Below are positions 25,082 through 33,742 of a stretch of 64,000 nt of DNA, one piece after another. Under the pieces are notes generated by a model, which did no database searches, had not been told where the DNA came from, and saw only the letters and a list, made by a program, of their open reading frames with translations. The DNA is from an uncultured Chthonomonas sp. (lineage in GTDB: Bacteria > Armatimonadota > Chthonomonadetes > Chthonomonadales > Chthonomonadaceae). Positions within the stretch are counted from its first letter, which is position 1. Each line of letters starts with the position of its first letter. The translations under genes were made by a program, and so were the position numbers. The stretch covers positions 1 to 64,000 of the forward strand of contig CAIONQ010000105.1 of the NCBI GenBank assembly GCA_903859705.1, written 5' to 3'.

Positions 25082-25179
25082 CAGGGAGCCCTTCCTGTTT
25101 TTCTATGTTTTCAACCGACGTATGTCTGGTTTAGTCTCGGTAAGAAACGAGTGCAGCCGCCCATGGTGGGCGGCTTGCC

Positions 25180-26433
25180 TTACTCAGTGCGCCCTATGCG
25201 CCGTTTCACCATCTCAACCACCTGCTCGTAAAAAGCGCGCAACGGATCATCGCCGCCAGTGGTGGAAATCTCTATTGCGGTGTGCTTTGCGGCATACTGA
25301 GCCAGCCCAACGGCTGCTGAGTACTCCGGCCCTGTAAATGCATTGGGCAAGCCAGGAAGTTTACCGGGGCCGCCAACTCTTGCCGGAACACCAAAGTATT
25401 GGGATGCAAGATACGCGCAGCCAGTTATTTTTGCGCCGCCGCCAGTTATTACAACCGACGCATCTTGCCAATGGAAAAAGCCTGTATCCATCAGGATTGT
25501 CTTCGCGTGTTGAAATAGCTCTTCCATGCGCGGTTCTACAATCTGTGCGATGGCCTTTCGCCGAATAAGGCGAGGGGGCTTATATTCGCCCGCAGGCGAT
25601 TCCACAACTTCGTACTCGCCCACGAGGTCGGCGCAACAATGCCCTGCCAGGAGCTTAAGATCTTCGGCAGCATCTCTGCCCATAGCAAGTCCGAAGGAAA
25701 TGTCTGCCGTAACATGGCTCCCGCAAATTGGCAGTGATGCCGCAACCTGAAGTAGGCTTCGATGGTAAACTGCAATCCCAGCAGTTCCAGAGCCAATATC
25801 CAACAGGCATACCCCGGATTCCTTCTCATCCTCGAACAAAGCGGCTTCTGCACATGCGAGAGGTGCAAACACCATTTCGGTAACATCTACGCTTGCACTA
25901 TTCACGGCGCGCGCTGTACGCATGAGTGGGGGAGCGCTGCCAGAAATGATCCGAGTAGTTGCCGTTAACAACTCCCCCGGGAGCCTGATTGGGTTTTTGA
26001 CCGGTTCTCCGCTATCTATAGAGAAACCTGCCGGTATGGCGTGCAGTATCAGCTCATCTACCGGTGTGTTTTCTGAACTGGTTGCGTTCAGTGCATCTGA
26101 GATATCTCGAAACGTAGCCCCGCGTGCCGAGTTTCGTATAGGTGCGTAGCCCGTGCCTGTAGCGCATGTTATATGTGTTCCAGCAACAACAACGTACGCC
26201 GCATCACAATCGCACTGCGCCTGGGCTGTGGCTTCTACCAGTGCGTATTCAATTGCAGAGCGCACCGAAGGCGAATCTTCCACGCTGCCTCGCACCAGGC
26301 CGGTGTTTGGTGCTTCGCATGCAGCCAGTATCCTCACGACCTGAGGAGCCTGAGGGACGGCATTTATTTCTGCGATAATTGCCCGAACAGAGGTAGTTCC
26401 AATGTCCAGTGCGGTTATTCGTCTAATTCTCAA
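25180..26433 (-). CDS. ftsA: cell division protein FtsA
   Basis: 417 residues, actin-like. ALDIGTTSVRAIIAE is phosphate loop 1 and LLDIGSGTAGIAVY phosphate loop 2, with VVITGGGAKITGCAYLA as the adenosine motif. FtsA tethers FtsZ filaments to the membrane. The C-terminal DPLRAFYEQVVEMVKRRIG is an amphipathic helix fit for membrane targeting. The start is TTG. It is placed between sbp and ftsZ as in Firmicutes. Confidence 0.94.
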   Translation of the reverse strand: MRIRRITALDIGTTSVRAIIAEINAVPQAPQVVRILAACEAPNTGLVRGSVEDSPSVRSAIEYALVEATAQAQCDCDAAYVVVAGTHITCATGTGYAPIRNSARGATFRDISDALNATSSENTPVDELILHAIPAGFSIDSGEPVKNPIRLPGELLTATTRIISGSAPPLMRTARAVNSASVDVTEMVFAPLACAEAALFEDEKESGVCLLDIGSGTAGIAVYHRSLLQVAASLPICGSHVTADISFGLAMGRDAAEDLKLLAGHCCADLVGEYEVVESPAGEYKPPRLIRRKAIAQIVEPRMEELFQHAKTILMDTGFFHWQDASVVITGGGAKITGCAYLASQYFGVPARVGGPGKLPGLPNAFTGPEYSAAVGLAQYAAKHTAIEISTTGGDDPLRAFYEQVVEMVKRRIGRTE

Positions 26434-26509
26434 CTCTTAAGCAGCCTGTTCTCAATATTTCCGAAGGGTAATGGATTAGCGGGGCCGGTTTGCGCACCTG
26501 CCGGTTAAC

Positions 26510-26926
26510 TTACTTTACCGGCAAAGCTCCCGGGCCTGGTGTATCTGCCTCTTCGGCTGCTCTGTTCTTCTCAAGAGCAATCTTGTTAAGGTAGTATCGC
26601 CTGATCAGCGAGAGGTTTAAGAACACGCGTTGGCCTAGCGAGATGACCGCTACCAGCGCAAGGCTAACGCCTATCCTGTTTCCGAGCCAGGCAAGCCCGG
26701 CAGCAAGCAGCGTGTTTAAGAGAAAGCCACTTGCAAATATATCGTTCTGAAACCTGCCTTCAATACCGGCTCTGATGCCACCGAAGACAGTATCCAGCCC
26801 GGCAAGTGCTGCCACTGAGAGGTAAACTGCGTACTCCGCTGGAACCGCCACATGGGAATGATCCAGCACGTACATACCGATAGCAAAGCCCGCCACAAGG
26901 CTCGCAAATGGTAGCCATGCCTTCAT
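26510..26926 (-). CDS. sbp: small basic family protein (DUF1290)
   Basis: 138 residues from the ATG at 26926, preceded by AGGAG at a 9-nt spacing; an upstream in-frame start would add a short hydrophilic lead. Three or four membrane segments (LPFASLVAGFAIGMYVL, YAVYLSVAALAGLDTVFGGIRAG, FLLNTLLAAGLAWLG, SLALVAVISLGQRVF) are followed by a basic tail. The LAGLDTVFGGIRAG motif is diagnostic of the family. In Bacillus and Actinobacteria sbp lies between divIB/DUF881 and ftsZ, as here. Function is unknown; a division-related role is inferred from context. Confidence 0.88.
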   Translation of the reverse strand: MKAWLPFASLVAGFAIGMYVLDHSHVAVPAEYAVYLSVAALAGLDTVFGGIRAGIEGRFQNDIFASGFLLNTLLAAGLAWLGNRIGVSLALVAVISLGQRVFLNLSLIRRYYLNKIALEKNRAAEEADTPGPGALPVK

Positions 26927-26959
26927 ACTTCTGTGCTCCTGAAAATAGACCACAGCATG

Positions 26960-27751
26960 TTAATTAGACTCCTTTTCAGAGTCTGTATGAGACAACGTTG
27001 GTGGGTGTGCAAATCTGGCTTTGGGGCTGCCGCCAAATGCCGGCAAATGTAGAGAGGCATGCTTATCAATGCGGATCATATCCGGATCAAAGCGCCGCAA
27101 TTCCGTAAAAACCCCTCCGGGCAGATTCATCCCCGCAAACAAGCCATCGGGATCGCCGATTGCCTGCACAACAAACGGTGGTGCAGATGGCACGCCGTTA
27201 ACATGAATAACCGGGCCGACACACCGAATTGCAGTGGAAGCAACTATCCGCTGGCCATTTACAGAAATTGCTTCTGAGCCACAGGCTTTGAGCTCGTTAA
27301 CCACACTGTTCAGGTCCGAGTCATGGATCAGAATATTCTGCTTCATGCCTTCACCGCCCACCAGTGGACCACGGTTACTATCTGTAAGTGTTACCTGAAT
27401 GCCAGGGCCAAGCGCCTCAGTAAGCCCGGCATTAAACTTCGTTTCTTGAAGTGTTCTTGTTATGAGGCTGGTTGCGCTGTTACCTTTAGAAAGCCGGGTT
27501 TCGAGTTTTGTTATGTACTCATTCTTTTGTTTGAGAACGGTTTCGTACTCCGCATCCTTCTTCTCGGTTGCCTGGCTAAGTTCTCGGTTCCAATCGTAGG
27601 TAAAGCCTGCCACGCTTGGGCCCTTGCCAGTGCGCGATATCTGGTTGGCGGTAACCACAGCGGCGGCAAGAATTAGCCCCAGAATAAAGCATACAGCGCT
27701 AATCTGGTACCAAAACGACTTATGGGTTATATTGGTTGCGTACAGGTTCAT
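26960..27751 (-). CDS. DUF881 family protein of the division cluster
   Basis: 263 residues. One N-terminal membrane helix (ISAVCFILGLILAAAVVT) is followed by a coiled region (LSQATEKKDAEYETVLKQK) and the DUF881 domain: GPGIQVTLTDSN, LIHDSDLNSVVNELKACGSEAISVNGQRI, then GPVIHVNGVPSAPPFVVQAIGD. The C-terminal 35 residues are family-variable. The protein should be anchored with its domain outside the cytoplasmic membrane. It sits between ftsQ and sbp, the order seen in Gram-positive dcw clusters; molecular role unknown. Confidence 0.88.
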   Translation of the reverse strand: MNLYATNITHKSFWYQISAVCFILGLILAAAVVTANQISRTGKGPSVAGFTYDWNRELSQATEKKDAEYETVLKQKNEYITKLETRLSKGNSATSLITRTLQETKFNAGLTEALGPGIQVTLTDSNRGPLVGGEGMKQNILIHDSDLNSVVNELKACGSEAISVNGQRIVASTAIRCVGPVIHVNGVPSAPPFVVQAIGDPDGLFAGMNLPGGVFTELRRFDPDMIRIDKHASLHLPAFGGSPKARFAHPPTLSHTDSEKESN

Positions 27752-27790
27752 AAGTTAATTTGCAACAGGGCACTTGTATGCCCCTTGCTG

Positions 27791-28738
27791 CTACTGCGAG
27801 GAGAGACGTCCTGGCGTCTGAATTACGGGGGAAGTACTATCGGGCTCCGAGTTCTTAATTGCCTGTGCCTGGGCGGCCCGTGCCGCCGCCGCTGCCGCAG
27901 CGGCAGCCTTTGCTACCTCAACTTTCAGGCGGCATGCGGGATACTCTGGAGACGTTACATTCAGTTCTGCAAATCTTTCACCATGCCCGGAGTCTTGCGA
28001 AAGAATATTTCGAATCGCAGCCACCTTTTCTGGCAAGGATACGGCCCCTCCGAACTTAATTCGGAGTCCATTGTCCACATTTAACCATATATTTGACAAC
28101 GGGTCAATGTTGATTTTTGCAATATGTAACAGCCGATCTGAGTCAAATGTATGAATCAGTTGCGATGCCATAGCAAGAGAATCGCTCTTGACTTGAATTC
28201 CTGGCTTTAATGGTATTTCAGGAAGAAACTCAATGGTCTTCAATGCGTTAAGCATCACTGGCCGTGCATGCCGTATTGGGGTTCGATCAGCATCCATCTC
28301 GTAGGCTCCAGAAGGGCAGGTTACTACGTATGCTGGCTGTCGGATAGTTACTTTTACCTCAACATTAAGCGGTAGTGCGCTTGCGGCGGTCGCATGTTTC
28401 ACATAGGGAAGCGCATTGAGTTGCTTCGCGATGGCATGCGTTGGAGCATGTACCCAGTTTGTATGAGCTTTCAACTTGCAAATATCTGATATCTGCTGCT
28501 TTTCCTGTTGAGTGAGCGTTTTGTCTGTCGCGCCTACCACGCTTACGTCTCTTACGGACATAACAGGCGAGTAATTGGCCATGTACCACATTTCGCCGAT
28601 TGACATTACCGCAAAGAACCAGCAAGCTCTCCGCAGGTTCCGCGTTCTTTTCTTTTGAGCCTTTTGCTTTTCAGATGTAGCCGTTGGTCCGGGGCGTTGT
28701 GCTGTGTTTGTTTTATTACCGTTGTTAGTTGGTGGCAT
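27791..28738 (-). CDS. ftsQ: cell division protein FtsQ/DivIB
   Basis: 315 residues: a basic cytoplasmic N-terminus (KQKAQKKRTRNLRRA), one membrane helix (CWFFAVMSIGEMWYMA) and a POTRA domain (VSVVGATDKTLTQQEKQQI...LPYVKHATAASALPLNVEVKVTIRQPAYVV), then the beta domain (LSNIWLNVDNGLRIKFGG). FtsQ/DivIB bridges early and late divisome parts with FtsL and FtsB/DivIC. The C-terminus carries an unusual run of ten alanines and a Gln/Ala tail not normal for the family. Confidence 0.88.
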   Translation of the reverse strand: MPPTNNGNKTNTAQRPGPTATSEKQKAQKKRTRNLRRACWFFAVMSIGEMWYMANYSPVMSVRDVSVVGATDKTLTQQEKQQISDICKLKAHTNWVHAPTHAIAKQLNALPYVKHATAASALPLNVEVKVTIRQPAYVVTCPSGAYEMDADRTPIRHARPVMLNALKTIEFLPEIPLKPGIQVKSDSLAMASQLIHTFDSDRLLHIAKINIDPLSNIWLNVDNGLRIKFGGAVSLPEKVAAIRNILSQDSGHGERFAELNVTSPEYPACRLKVEVAKAAAAAAAAARAAQAQAIKNSEPDSTSPVIQTPGRLSSQ

Positions 28739-28821
28739 CGGGTGATTCCTTTCACGCTAACGCAGCCAGGTAACATGATGCGCCTATTGGCAAACAGACT
28801 GTGGGTGATGCGTTGCCATAA

Positions 28822-29883
28822 TCAGGGTGCGATCTTTGAAGAGGGGACTCCTCTTCGCCAACCGGCAGAAATTATGCGATCCAGCATCTGGGAAAACGCT
28901 ATCCCGGCATAGTCTGCTGCCTGTGGCAGCAAGCTCGTTGGCGTCATTCCCGGTATGGTGTTTACTTCCAGTACGTAAGCGGCATCCTCTGTTACGATCA
29001 TATCCGTTCGCGACATCCCTGCGCACCCCAGGGCCCGATGGCACGCGAGCGCCTGTGCCTGTGCGCGTTTCGCTTGTTCTGCGCTGAGCCGTGCAGGTAT
29101 GATATGTTCACTACCACCGCTGGCGTATTTGCTATTATAGTCATAATACTTAGATTCGGGCACAATTTCTACCAGGGGCAGCGCCTGTGGCGATCCTGCG
29201 GCATCTTCCAGCACTCCGGCCGTTATTTCGATGCCCTGAATATACTTTTCTACCAGTACCGTAGAATCGAACTTGAGAGCCCCATCAATGGCTGCATACA
29301 GGGCTTGTTCTGCCTGTTCGCCTACCTCAACCAGGCTGCACCCAAATGTTGAGCCTTCCGCATTTGGCTTAATAAAAACCGGTAAGCCGAGCGAATTGAT
29401 TACATGCTGAACCAGAGCAGGTATCCCCTCTGATGCGGCTTGTTCTGCCGTAATGGTAACGTCTGGAATTACAGGCACACCAATGGAAGCAAACATTCGT
29501 TTGCTCACAGACTTATTCATAGCAAGTGCGCTGGCAAGCACGCCCGAACCGGTGTATGGCAGCCCCAGAAACTCGAGCATGCCTTGAACCGTGCCATCCT
29601 CACCGCCCGTTCCGTGCAAAGCAATGAAAACGATATCTGCTCGGCCGTTTGCAGCATCCAACTCAGCGGTATCAGCAGTTTCATTAGCGATTCGTGGTGG
29701 ATCTGCTGGCGGCACAATCAGGGCTAACAGATCTCGGGTATCCACCGACGACACCACGTACTTCTCTTTATCCAGGGCAGCAACAATTTGCTGGCCGGTA
29801 GAGAGCGAAACCGGGCGCTCACTGGATGAGCCTCCCATAAGCACGGCTACGTGCAATTTCCGTTTATTCTCACCCGCAGACAC
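28822..29883 (-). CDS. ddl: D-alanine--D-alanine ligase
   Basis: 353 residues from the GTG at 29883, chosen because GGAAGGA lies 7 nt upstream; an upstream in-frame GTG at 29901 gives six more residues. HVAVLMGGSSSERPVSLSTG is the N-terminal Ddl signature, ALHGTGGEDGTVQGMLEFLGLPYTGSG the second and DMIVTEDAAYVLEVNTIPGMT the ATP-grasp Mg-binding end. It makes the D-Ala-D-Ala dipeptide for MurF. It follows murC directly; the murB that often stands here in other phyla is absent. Confidence 0.95.
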   Translation of the reverse strand: MSAGENKRKLHVAVLMGGSSSERPVSLSTGQQIVAALDKEKYVVSSVDTRDLLALIVPPADPPRIANETADTAELDAANGRADIVFIALHGTGGEDGTVQGMLEFLGLPYTGSGVLASALAMNKSVSKRMFASIGVPVIPDVTITAEQAASEGIPALVQHVINSLGLPVFIKPNAEGSTFGCSLVEVGEQAEQALYAAIDGALKFDSTVLVEKYIQGIEITAGVLEDAAGSPQALPLVEIVPESKYYDYNSKYASGGSEHIIPARLSAEQAKRAQAQALACHRALGCAGMSRTDMIVTEDAAYVLEVNTIPGMTPTSLLPQAADYAGIAFSQMLDRIISAGWRRGVPSSKIAP

Positions 29884-29935
29884 GTTTGTATCCTTCCACA
29901 CAATTTGCCGTTATCGGCAAAGCATTGCGTAACGT

Positions 29936-31372
29936 CTATACTCCGCCACGTATTCTTAGGCGGTTAACAAAATCGTCGGCCTGCTCCCTAATATCGCCAG
30001 CACCCATAAACACTATGAGGTCGCCATCATGAACCATTGCGGCTACGGTGCGCGGCACATCATGCCTATCTGGCACGAATACGGAGATTAGCTCCGGCCG
30101 AATTTCCAGTGCCGCAGTAACGATGTCGGTTGCGCGCACGCCAGCTATTGGAGCTTCTCGGGCGGCATATATGGCAGTAACAAACAGTACATCAACCACG
30201 GCGAGGCTTGCGGCAAACTCCCTCAGAAAGTCCCTGGTTCGGCTGTACAAGTGCGGCTGAAATATTGCTACCGTGCGCCTGCCAGGGTAGGCAGCTTTCA
30301 GTGCATTGAGCGTAGCACGTATCTCGGTAGGATGATGCGCATAGTCATCAATCACTACGGTGCTATTCTGGCCAGAACCAATTTCGCAGAGAAGCTCCTG
30401 CCTTCTGCCTGCGCCCGTGAAGGCGCTCACTCCCTGTGCAGCAACTTCTGCAGATATGTTGAGGCGAGCAGCAATGATTAGGGCGGAGAGTGCGTTAAGG
30501 GCATTGTGCCTTCCCGGCACGGCCATACGAACCACCACATCTTCGCCCCGATACGTTACCGTAAAGGTTGGGTTCTTGCCTTCCTGAACAGCGCCAGTGA
30601 AGTACATTCCGTCCGGCGTATCTACTCCGAAATCAAGGCCATAGTTGCAGAATTCAACATCCCAATGTCTGGAGGCTTCGAGGCGCCGCACGCCCTGGTC
30701 ATCCATGCATAATGCCACCATGCCATCTTTGCGCACATTCTGTACAAAGCGGCAGAAGGCATCCTGCACTCCTTCCGCGGTATGGTAGTGATCCAGGTGA
30801 TCGGCTTCAATGTTACAGATTACAGCGATATCTGGGCGAAGCGTAAGAAAGGAATCGTATGCCTCACAGGCTTCGGCAACAAACGGACCTTCAGGATGGC
30901 CAATACGGATATTGCCACCCAATTGTGGAATCTCGCCCCCAACAAACACGGTGGGGTCCATACCAGCTTCTTGAAGCATAACACCTATCATGCCAGTGGT
31001 TGTGGTTTTGCCATGGGTACCAGCAACGGCTATTGTGGGCCCGCGATGAGCAGCCATTACTTCGCCAAGATATTCCGCCCTTGTAACGCAGCGCACGCCT
31101 CGACCCAGTGCTGCCCTGACCTCCGGGTTATCGGAAGCGACCGCCGCTGTTGCCACTACCAGGGTTACGGTGGGCTCAAGATTATCGGCACTGTGGCCCT
31201 TGTATACCTTGGCACCTGAATTTACCAGACGGTGGAGAGCAGGATTAACAGCAACATCGGTGTTGATGTCGGAGCCGCTAACGCGGGCACCGCGGGCGAT
31301 TGCCAGTTGTGCCAGGGCGCTTACGCCAATGCCGCCAATTCCAAGAAAGTGAATATGCTGCTGATCTGTCAT
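29936..31372 (-). CDS. murC: UDP-N-acetylmuramate--L-alanine ligase
   Basis: 478 residues. HFLGIGGIGVSALAQLA is the UDP-binding start; the ATP P-loop is GTHGKTTTTGM (118-128); EADHLDHY and VIDDYAHHPTEIRATL (the MurC-specific Asp-Asp-Tyr-Ala-His-His) follow. It adds the first amino acid, L-Ala, to UDP-MurNAc in the cytoplasm. It lies between murG (18 nt upstream) and ddl. Confidence 0.97.
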   Translation of the reverse strand: MTDQQHIHFLGIGGIGVSALAQLAIARGARVSGSDINTDVAVNPALHRLVNSGAKVYKGHSADNLEPTVTLVVATAAVASDNPEVRAALGRGVRCVTRAEYLGEVMAAHRGPTIAVAGTHGKTTTTGMIGVMLQEAGMDPTVFVGGEIPQLGGNIRIGHPEGPFVAEACEAYDSFLTLRPDIAVICNIEADHLDHYHTAEGVQDAFCRFVQNVRKDGMVALCMDDQGVRRLEASRHWDVEFCNYGLDFGVDTPDGMYFTGAVQEGKNPTFTVTYRGEDVVVRMAVPGRHNALNALSALIIAARLNISAEVAAQGVSAFTGAGRRQELLCEIGSGQNSTVVIDDYAHHPTEIRATLNALKAAYPGRRTVAIFQPHLYSRTRDFLREFAASLAVVDVLFVTAIYAAREAPIAGVRATDIVTAALEIRPELISVFVPDRHDVPRTVAAMVHDGDLIVFMGAGDIREQADDFVNRLRIRGGV

Positions 31373-31390
31373 CTCTAAAATCGATCTTCC

Positions 31391-32548
31391 TCAGTTTACT
31401 CTGTCGCCAACGTGTTTGGGGCTGGCCAGTTTCAATGCTAAGCGTGCAACATCTGCCGCCGCATCTGGTTTGCCAGCGCCACAACTCGAGGCGCGCATAC
31501 TCTGCAATTTCGTCGGGTTCGCTTGCAGCGCCAATATCCGCTCTGCCAATGCCACACCATCCATGCCTGCTTCTGGCAGGCACATGGCTGCTCCAGCATC
31601 CTGCAGGCTCCGTGCGTTCGCTGTCTGATGATCTGCATAGGCCGTGGGCAGTGGTATGATCACCATTGGCACACCATTTGCTGCAGCCTCGCTGAGGGTA
31701 GATATTCCGCCCCTGCATACCAGCAGATCGGCAGCCCGTAACGCAAGCGGTACCTCTAACGGCTCAAGATATGGTTTTAAGCACAGGCCATCTGCATTTG
31801 CCGGCAGCCCGGCAGCTTCGAACGCTTTTGCGGCCATGGTGGCCGTTTCATCGTAATTCGCTTTGCCTGTCTGGTGGAGTATCTGCACGCGTGCCGGTGT
31901 TAGGATAGGAGCTGCCTCCGCAATAATGCGGTTAATTGCCTTAGCCCCCTGGCTACCGCCAATTACGGTTACTGTAAACAGATCTGGCTGTAAGCCGGTA
32001 AATGCCGCGCGCGCCATGGCGCTGGTTATTGTATCTGCCGCAACAGTTCCCGCCCGCAGCGGCAGGCCCGTAAGCACACACTTCTCGGCCGGAAACTCCC
32101 TGGTAGTTTCTGAAAACGATACGCAGATGCGTTTTGCATACCGTGCCAGTATAAGGTTTGTACGGCCAGCAACGCGATTATTCTCCAGAATAACCACCGG
32201 TATTCCCAGATGTGCTGCCGCCAGAGCTGCTGCTGCCGCAACATACCCGCCTGTGCCGACAAGAACATCGGCGCGAAACGCCTTTAATATAGGGCGTGCC
32301 TCTAGATACCCCTTAACGAGTGCCGCAAGGCCACGGACCGTTGCCATGGAGAGCGACATCGGCATTTTGCGGGCAGTTACGGCTTTAAAGGGTATTCCGG
32401 CAGCTGGCACTATAGTTGTTTCCATGCCGGATGTTCCGCCAATATATAGCAGCTCACCATCCGGATCCAGAGCCTTCAGCGCCTCACAAACCGCAACGGC
32501 AGGGTAGATATGCCCTCCGGTGCCACCACCAGTAACTGCGATACGCAT
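31391..32548 (-). CDS. murG: UDP-N-acetylglucosamine--lipid I transferase
   Basis: 385 residues, GT-B fold. GGTGGHIYPAVAV is the first glycine-rich loop; GGSQGAKAIN the third; CRGGISTLSEAAANGVPMVIIPLPTAYADHQ binds UDP-GlcNAc. It converts lipid I to lipid II on the inner face of the membrane. The ATG directly follows the ftsW stop (TAAATG). Confidence 0.96.
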   Translation of the reverse strand: MRIAVTGGGTGGHIYPAVAVCEALKALDPDGELLYIGGTSGMETTIVPAAGIPFKAVTARKMPMSLSMATVRGLAALVKGYLEARPILKAFRADVLVGTGGYVAAAAALAAAHLGIPVVILENNRVAGRTNLILARYAKRICVSFSETTREFPAEKCVLTGLPLRAGTVAADTITSAMARAAFTGLQPDLFTVTVIGGSQGAKAINRIIAEAAPILTPARVQILHQTGKANYDETATMAAKAFEAAGLPANADGLCLKPYLEPLEVPLALRAADLLVCRGGISTLSEAAANGVPMVIIPLPTAYADHQTANARSLQDAGAAMCLPEAGMDGVALAERILALQANPTKLQSMRASSCGAGKPDAAADVARLALKLASPKHVGDRVN

Positions 32549-33742
32549 TTAGACGCTGGGCCTTTCCACACGAATTCTTGGGCGGGAAGGTGGCTGCGTG
32601 TTAGCACCGATGCTTAGCAGTACTCCGAAGCCAGTCATCGACATGACCAGGGCGGAGCCACCATAGCTGATAAAAGGCAACGGCACGCCTGTTGCGGGCA
32701 CTGTCATGGTAACTACCAGCATATTTATCAACGCCTGAATTGTAATCCAGCACGTAATTCCCATGGCAAGATACCGTGAATAGGGGTCTTTAGCCTGCTT
32801 TGCTATCTTAAGGCCGGCCCAGGTTACGCAGGAGAATAGCAGAATTACCACCGATGTGCCTACGAACCCAAACTCCTCACCAACGGTGGCGAAAACAAAA
32901 TCGCTATTGGCTTCCGGCAGATAATGCTTCTCTTTGCCTGCACCCGGGCCACGGCCTATTACCATGCCAGCACCCAGGCCCAGCCTACCATGATATGTCT
33001 GATAGCAATCGGCCGTTGTTCCGACACCCTGTTTCAGCCATGTAAGAACACGTTGCTTTTGCCCATCTTTAACTCCAACGAATATCAACCCGGCAATCAA
33101 TAAGATTGTGAGCAGCCTTGTAACCTGCTTCTGTGTTGGCTCAGCGGAAAGGAGGATACAAAAATAGGTGCTGGTGATAATTATGGCAGTACCAAGATCT
33201 GGTTCCTTTGCAACAACTGCAGCTACAAGGAGCGCAAAGGCAGATGTAATCTTTAGGCCAAGCGAGTTTGTTTTAAGCTTACAATCGGTTCTTGCAAGCA
33301 CGCTTGCGGTGAATACTGCAACGGCAAATTTGGCAAGCTCTGATGGCTGGGCATGAAACCCTAGAATGGAAATCCAGCGGCGTGAATCCTGTACTGCTTC
33401 CGACGTTGCATGGTGCGTTGTTAAAATGAGGCCTATGATCGTTAAAACCACCATTGGAAATGCCAGTTTTCGGACATTCTTGTGCCCAATCGCCATGCCA
33501 CATGCGAGGAAAATGCACCCTATAATCATCCAATTGAGGTGCTTTATCGCAAAATAGTAGGGGGAATGACGAACGTGCTCTGATTTGCTCGACATAGCCA
33601 TAGCGTAGCTTGAATCGGCTACTATAATCACCCCGAGCACGATAAGCAAAGTGACGCTGAGACCAAGCACATAAGTGGCAGGAATGTTTATTCTGGATCT
33701 CTGCCGCGTTTGGGTTGGCCGAGTAGCTGTTGCAGTGGTCAC
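32549..33742 (-). CDS. ftsW: peptidoglycan polymerase FtsW (SEDS family)
   Basis: 397 residues with about ten membrane helices. The conserved C-terminal segment PATGVPLPFISYGGSALV is diagnostic of SEDS proteins, and the GHKNVRKLAF to HAQPSELAKFA stretch contains the catalytic-loop region. FtsW polymerises lipid II at the septum with FtsI. The GTG start overlaps the murD stop (GTGA). It stands in the dcw cluster with a cognate ftsI, so FtsW is preferred to RodA. Confidence 0.95.
   Translation of the reverse strand: MTTATATRPTQTRQRSRINIPATYVLGLSVTLLIVLGVIIVADSSYAMAMSSKSEHVRHSPYYFAIKHLNWMIIGCIFLACGMAIGHKNVRKLAFPMVVLTIIGLILTTHHATSEAVQDSRRWISILGFHAQPSELAKFAVAVFTASVLARTDCKLKTNSLGLKITSAFALLVAAVVAKEPDLGTAIIITSTYFCILLSAEPTQKQVTRLLTILLIAGLIFVGVKDGQKQRVLTWLKQGVGTTADCYQTYHGRLGLGAGMVIGRGPGAGKEKHYLPEANSDFVFATVGEEFGFVGTSVVILLFSCVTWAGLKIAKQAKDPYSRYLAMGITCWITIQALINMLVVTMTVPATGVPLPFISYGGSALVMSMTGFGVLLSIGANTQPPSRPRIRVERPSV

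Noticed and set aside
24669-25337. 222-codon plus-strand frame opposite ftsZ and ftsA
   Set aside because: Composition mirrors the ftsZ coding strand and it lacks a ribosome-binding site and any known motif.
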